Shown in pieces: positions 62,220-64,000 of a DNA stretch of 64,000 nt. The number at the start of each line of letters is the position of its first letter. Positions within the stretch are counted from its first letter, which is position 1. The DNA comes from Ottelia alismoides (taxonomy: Eukaryota > Streptophyta > Magnoliopsida > Alismatales > Hydrocharitaceae). The notes beneath the pieces are model-generated. The model was given only the letters and a program-made list of their open reading frames with translations, made no database searches and was not told the DNA's origin. The position numbers and the translations under genes were made by a program. The DNA lies in contig JAZKJV010010546.1 in the NCBI GenBank assembly GCA_037367405.1, positions 1 through 64,000 of the forward strand, written 5' to 3'.

Positions 62220-64000
62220 TTATTCGGCTGCCGCCGAGAACCAAGTAAACACGGACCAGAAGTGCGGGTGCGCCCGAGCGCCGGTGAGTTGTTCCAGTTG
62301 CGCGGCGCGCAGCGCTTGGCCGGGCGTCCGCCCTGGTTGACGCAGGTGGCGATGAAACGCCACCATCAACTCGGCAGCCGCGCGGTCGTTGACCGGCCAC
62401 AGGCTGGCGGCGATCGAACGCGCACCGGCCGACAGGAACGAGTAGCGCAGACTGGCGACGCCTTCTCCGGCCACCTCGGCGCCCGTTCCGGAATCGCAGG
62501 CCGAGAGGATCACGAGACCTGCCCGCAGGGTCAGCGCCTGAATCTCGTAGGCGCGCAACACGCCGTCCTCGCCCGGGGGCCCGCCCAACAGCAGACCGGA
62601 CATCAGGGGCCAACGGTCATCCACCATGCCGTGGGCGGCCACATGCACGATCCGCGCCTGTGCCAAATCGGGTGACGACTTGAACGCACCCTCATGCGCC
62701 GCCGCTCCGAGATAGAGACGCGATCGTGAATAGAGAGCGCCCACCGTTTCCACTTCTTCGCGGCTGTAAGGAAGCCGCGTCCAGGCGCCGTCACGGAAGG
62801 CGGAAGCGCCGGAGGGCCCGGGCGGGTCGCCGAACGCCACAAGGTCGAGCCGGGGGCCGGCGGCGACCGGACGGCGCGTCAGCGCCAAAGTGGCCGACGG
62901 CACGTAGCGAACGGAGACTTGCCGGACGAGATACTCGGCAGAGTCGAAGGCGGTGGCCGGGCGCGCCACCAGGGCCTCCATGGGGAGTGAATGCAGCGCG
63001 CCGTCTGGCACGATCCACAATTCCCGGGCTTGCCTCAGTTCGTTCGCCGCCGGCTGCAGCAACAGTTCATGGAGGCGGTTCAGGTGCCCCAATAGGCGGT
63101 TTTGCGTCACCCGCTCGGGTGGACTGGCCAGCAAAAGGCGTGCGGCTCGAGCCTCTTTCTCGAGCACGGCCCGGGGCTCGAGCCGAAAGTGGCGCAAGCC
63201 GCGCTTGCCGAGAACGAACAGGCCATTGTCGAGGTCGTAGTGCAGCAACAATGCGCCAGGAGGGAGCCGCTGTTGGATGGCGTTGGCCGTGAGCACCGCG
63301 GCTTCACCAGGCGCAGCCTTCGCGCGGAGAGAGATCAGGTAGGCGTCCAGGGCGGACTGCAGCGAGATCTCGGCCTGCCGCCGATCAGCGACCGTGCGCG
63401 CCTGGCGAATCCGCACCGTTGTCTGGCGAAGTTGGGCAGCCGCGCGCGATTCCGGCCCAACGACACGGACCGGCGCCGCGGAGGAGGCGTCCAACAAGGC
63501 TCGCGCCCTGCCACGCTCGGACACCGCGAAAGCCTCCTCCGCGCGGCCCATGGTGAGCAGAAGCCGCACCGTACCGCGATACAGTTCCGCGGCGAGCGGC
63601 GCCAGGTAGCCGGCGCGATGGTCCACCGCCAGCAGCAGCCGGACCTGTTCAGCGAGGGAAATGGCCTGCTTCCGCATGGCGAGCGCCTCGAGCGGGCGTT
63701 TCTGGAGCTCGAGCACTTTGGCGCCGGCGATCGCCGCCTCGAGTTGGATGCGGGGGAACCCTGCCGCGGCCGCCGCTGCTTCGCGATAGCGCCCCAGGAG
63801 CAACAGACGCCGCGCCGTGTAGTTGGGCACACCGGGCGCCAGTTCGGCGGCCGCCGCCAAATCGGCGGCCATGGTTTCTCCTAACGACCTCGCCGCCTCC
63901 GCACGGACCAAATGCGCTTCCGCTCGCCGCAACTCGTCGAGCGCCTGAGTGGCCAGGCTGCGATCGGCACACTCGCGCGCCTCGCGGGGGCGGCCGAGTT
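62220..64000 (-). CDS. CHAT-domain protein (caspase-like), N-terminus outside window
   Basis: At least 593 residues, open at the window's right end with no start inside. The N-terminal part is alpha-helical and TPR-like (YTARRLLLLGRYREAAAAAA, EEAFAVSERGRARALLDASS). The C-terminal CHAT domain has LWIVPDGALHSLPMEALVAR, the catalytic histidine in IVHVAAHGMVDD and the catalytic cysteine in LVILSACDSGTGAEV, then SLRYSFLSAGARSIAASLW and final FWSVFTWFS. CHAT proteins are cysteine peptidases of the caspase clan; TPR-CHAT proteins can act in defence or regulated proteolysis. It precedes the hydrolase-lectin gene on the same strand by 186 bases; target unknown. Confidence 0.87.
   Translation of the reverse strand, partial: LGRPREARECADRSLATQALDELRRAEAHLVRAEAARSLGETMAADLAAAAELAPGVPNYTARRLLLLGRYREAAAAAAGFPRIQLEAAIAGAKVLELQKRPLEALAMRKQAISLAEQVRLLLAVDHRAGYLAPLAAELYRGTVRLLLTMGRAEEAFAVSERGRARALLDASSAAPVRVVGPESRAAAQLRQTTVRIRQARTVADRRQAEISLQSALDAYLISLRAKAAPGEAAVLTANAIQQRLPPGALLLHYDLDNGLFVLGKRGLRHFRLEPRAVLEKEARAARLLLASPPERVTQNRLLGHLNRLHELLLQPAANELRQARELWIVPDGALHSLPMEALVARPATAFDSAEYLVRQVSVRYVPSATLALTRRPVAAGPRLDLVAFGDPPGPSGASAFRDGAWTRLPYSREEVETVGALYSRSRLYLGAAAHEGAFKSSPDLAQARIVHVAAHGMVDDRWPLMSGLLLGGPPGEDGVLRAYEIQALTLRAGLVILSACDSGTGAEVAGEGVASLRYSFLSAGARSIAASLWPVNDRAAAELMVAFHRHLRQPGRTPGQALRAAQLEQLTGARAHPHFWSVFTWFSAAAE

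Overview
The window looks like a chromosomal segment of a high-GC Acidobacteriota, most probably a member of the Bryobacterales (Solibacter/Bryobacter group). This rests on four very large Oar-type TonB-dependent receptors, a TIGR03437-type domain typical of Solibacter proteins, several exported Tat-type oxidoreductase/isomerase/esterase genes, a CRTAC1 (VCBS/ASPIC) protein, a PEP-CTERM protein, and many Uma2 and PIN/VapB genes. This is an inference from family content; no rRNA or tRNA gene was seen.

Region 1 (1-9.9 kb) is a decayed accessory region. It holds a DUF2326-type ATPase pseudogene, a HicB-like antitoxin remnant carrying a copied VapC tail, a frameshifted Uma2 gene, one broken and one intact VapBC-type pair, a glycoside-hydrolase-like gene with at least four frameshifts, and a restriction-modification island. 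The island encodes a twice-frameshifted cytosine methyltransferase, a GIY-YIG nuclease and a Vsr-type nuclease. It is bracketed by two copies of a trxC-like thioredoxin gene, of which only the downstream copy is intact.

Region 2 (9.9-20.9 kb) is ordinary host-like sequence: a Gfo/Idh/MocA oxidoreductase and a sugar isomerase/epimerase-like protein (both Tat-type, both with glycine-rich insertions), an overlapping operon of two HupE-related genes and a TIGR03437/Ig/DUF3500 exported protein, a Uma2 protein, a DinB-like protein and a large TonB receptor.

Region 3 (20.9-30.6 kb) is a five-gene minus-strand operon with overlapping genes: ExbB/MotA-type channel, DUF2149 protein, an exported and membrane-anchored CobN-like chelatase, a BtuB/HmuR-like TonB receptor and a periplasmic metallophore-binding protein. 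A CbiZ-like (adenosylcobinamide amidohydrolase) gene, interrupted by one extra G, diverges from it. Together they suggest uptake and remodelling of a corrinoid or other tetrapyrrole.

Region 4 (30.7-48.7 kb) has a further TonB receptor, a CRTAC1 protein whose only visible start lies in a terminator loop, a TPR protein, a PEP-CTERM protein, a seven-repeat propeller protein, a broken PIN gene, an M16 protease, an SGNH esterase, and a fourth TonB receptor broken in its N-terminal third.

Region 5 (48.7-56.8 kb) is a phage/defence area: an isolated terminase large subunit with a small companion ORF, a Gabija-like pair (OLD nuclease plus UvrD-like helicase) of visibly lower GC, then a second pair of an AAA ATPase and a TOPRIM-like protein.

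Region 6 (56.9-64 kb) is a minus-strand cluster: an Ig/FAD-dependent oxidase, an alpha/beta hydrolase fused to a seven-bladed lectin-like propeller, and a CHAT-domain protease-like protein that runs off the end of the window.
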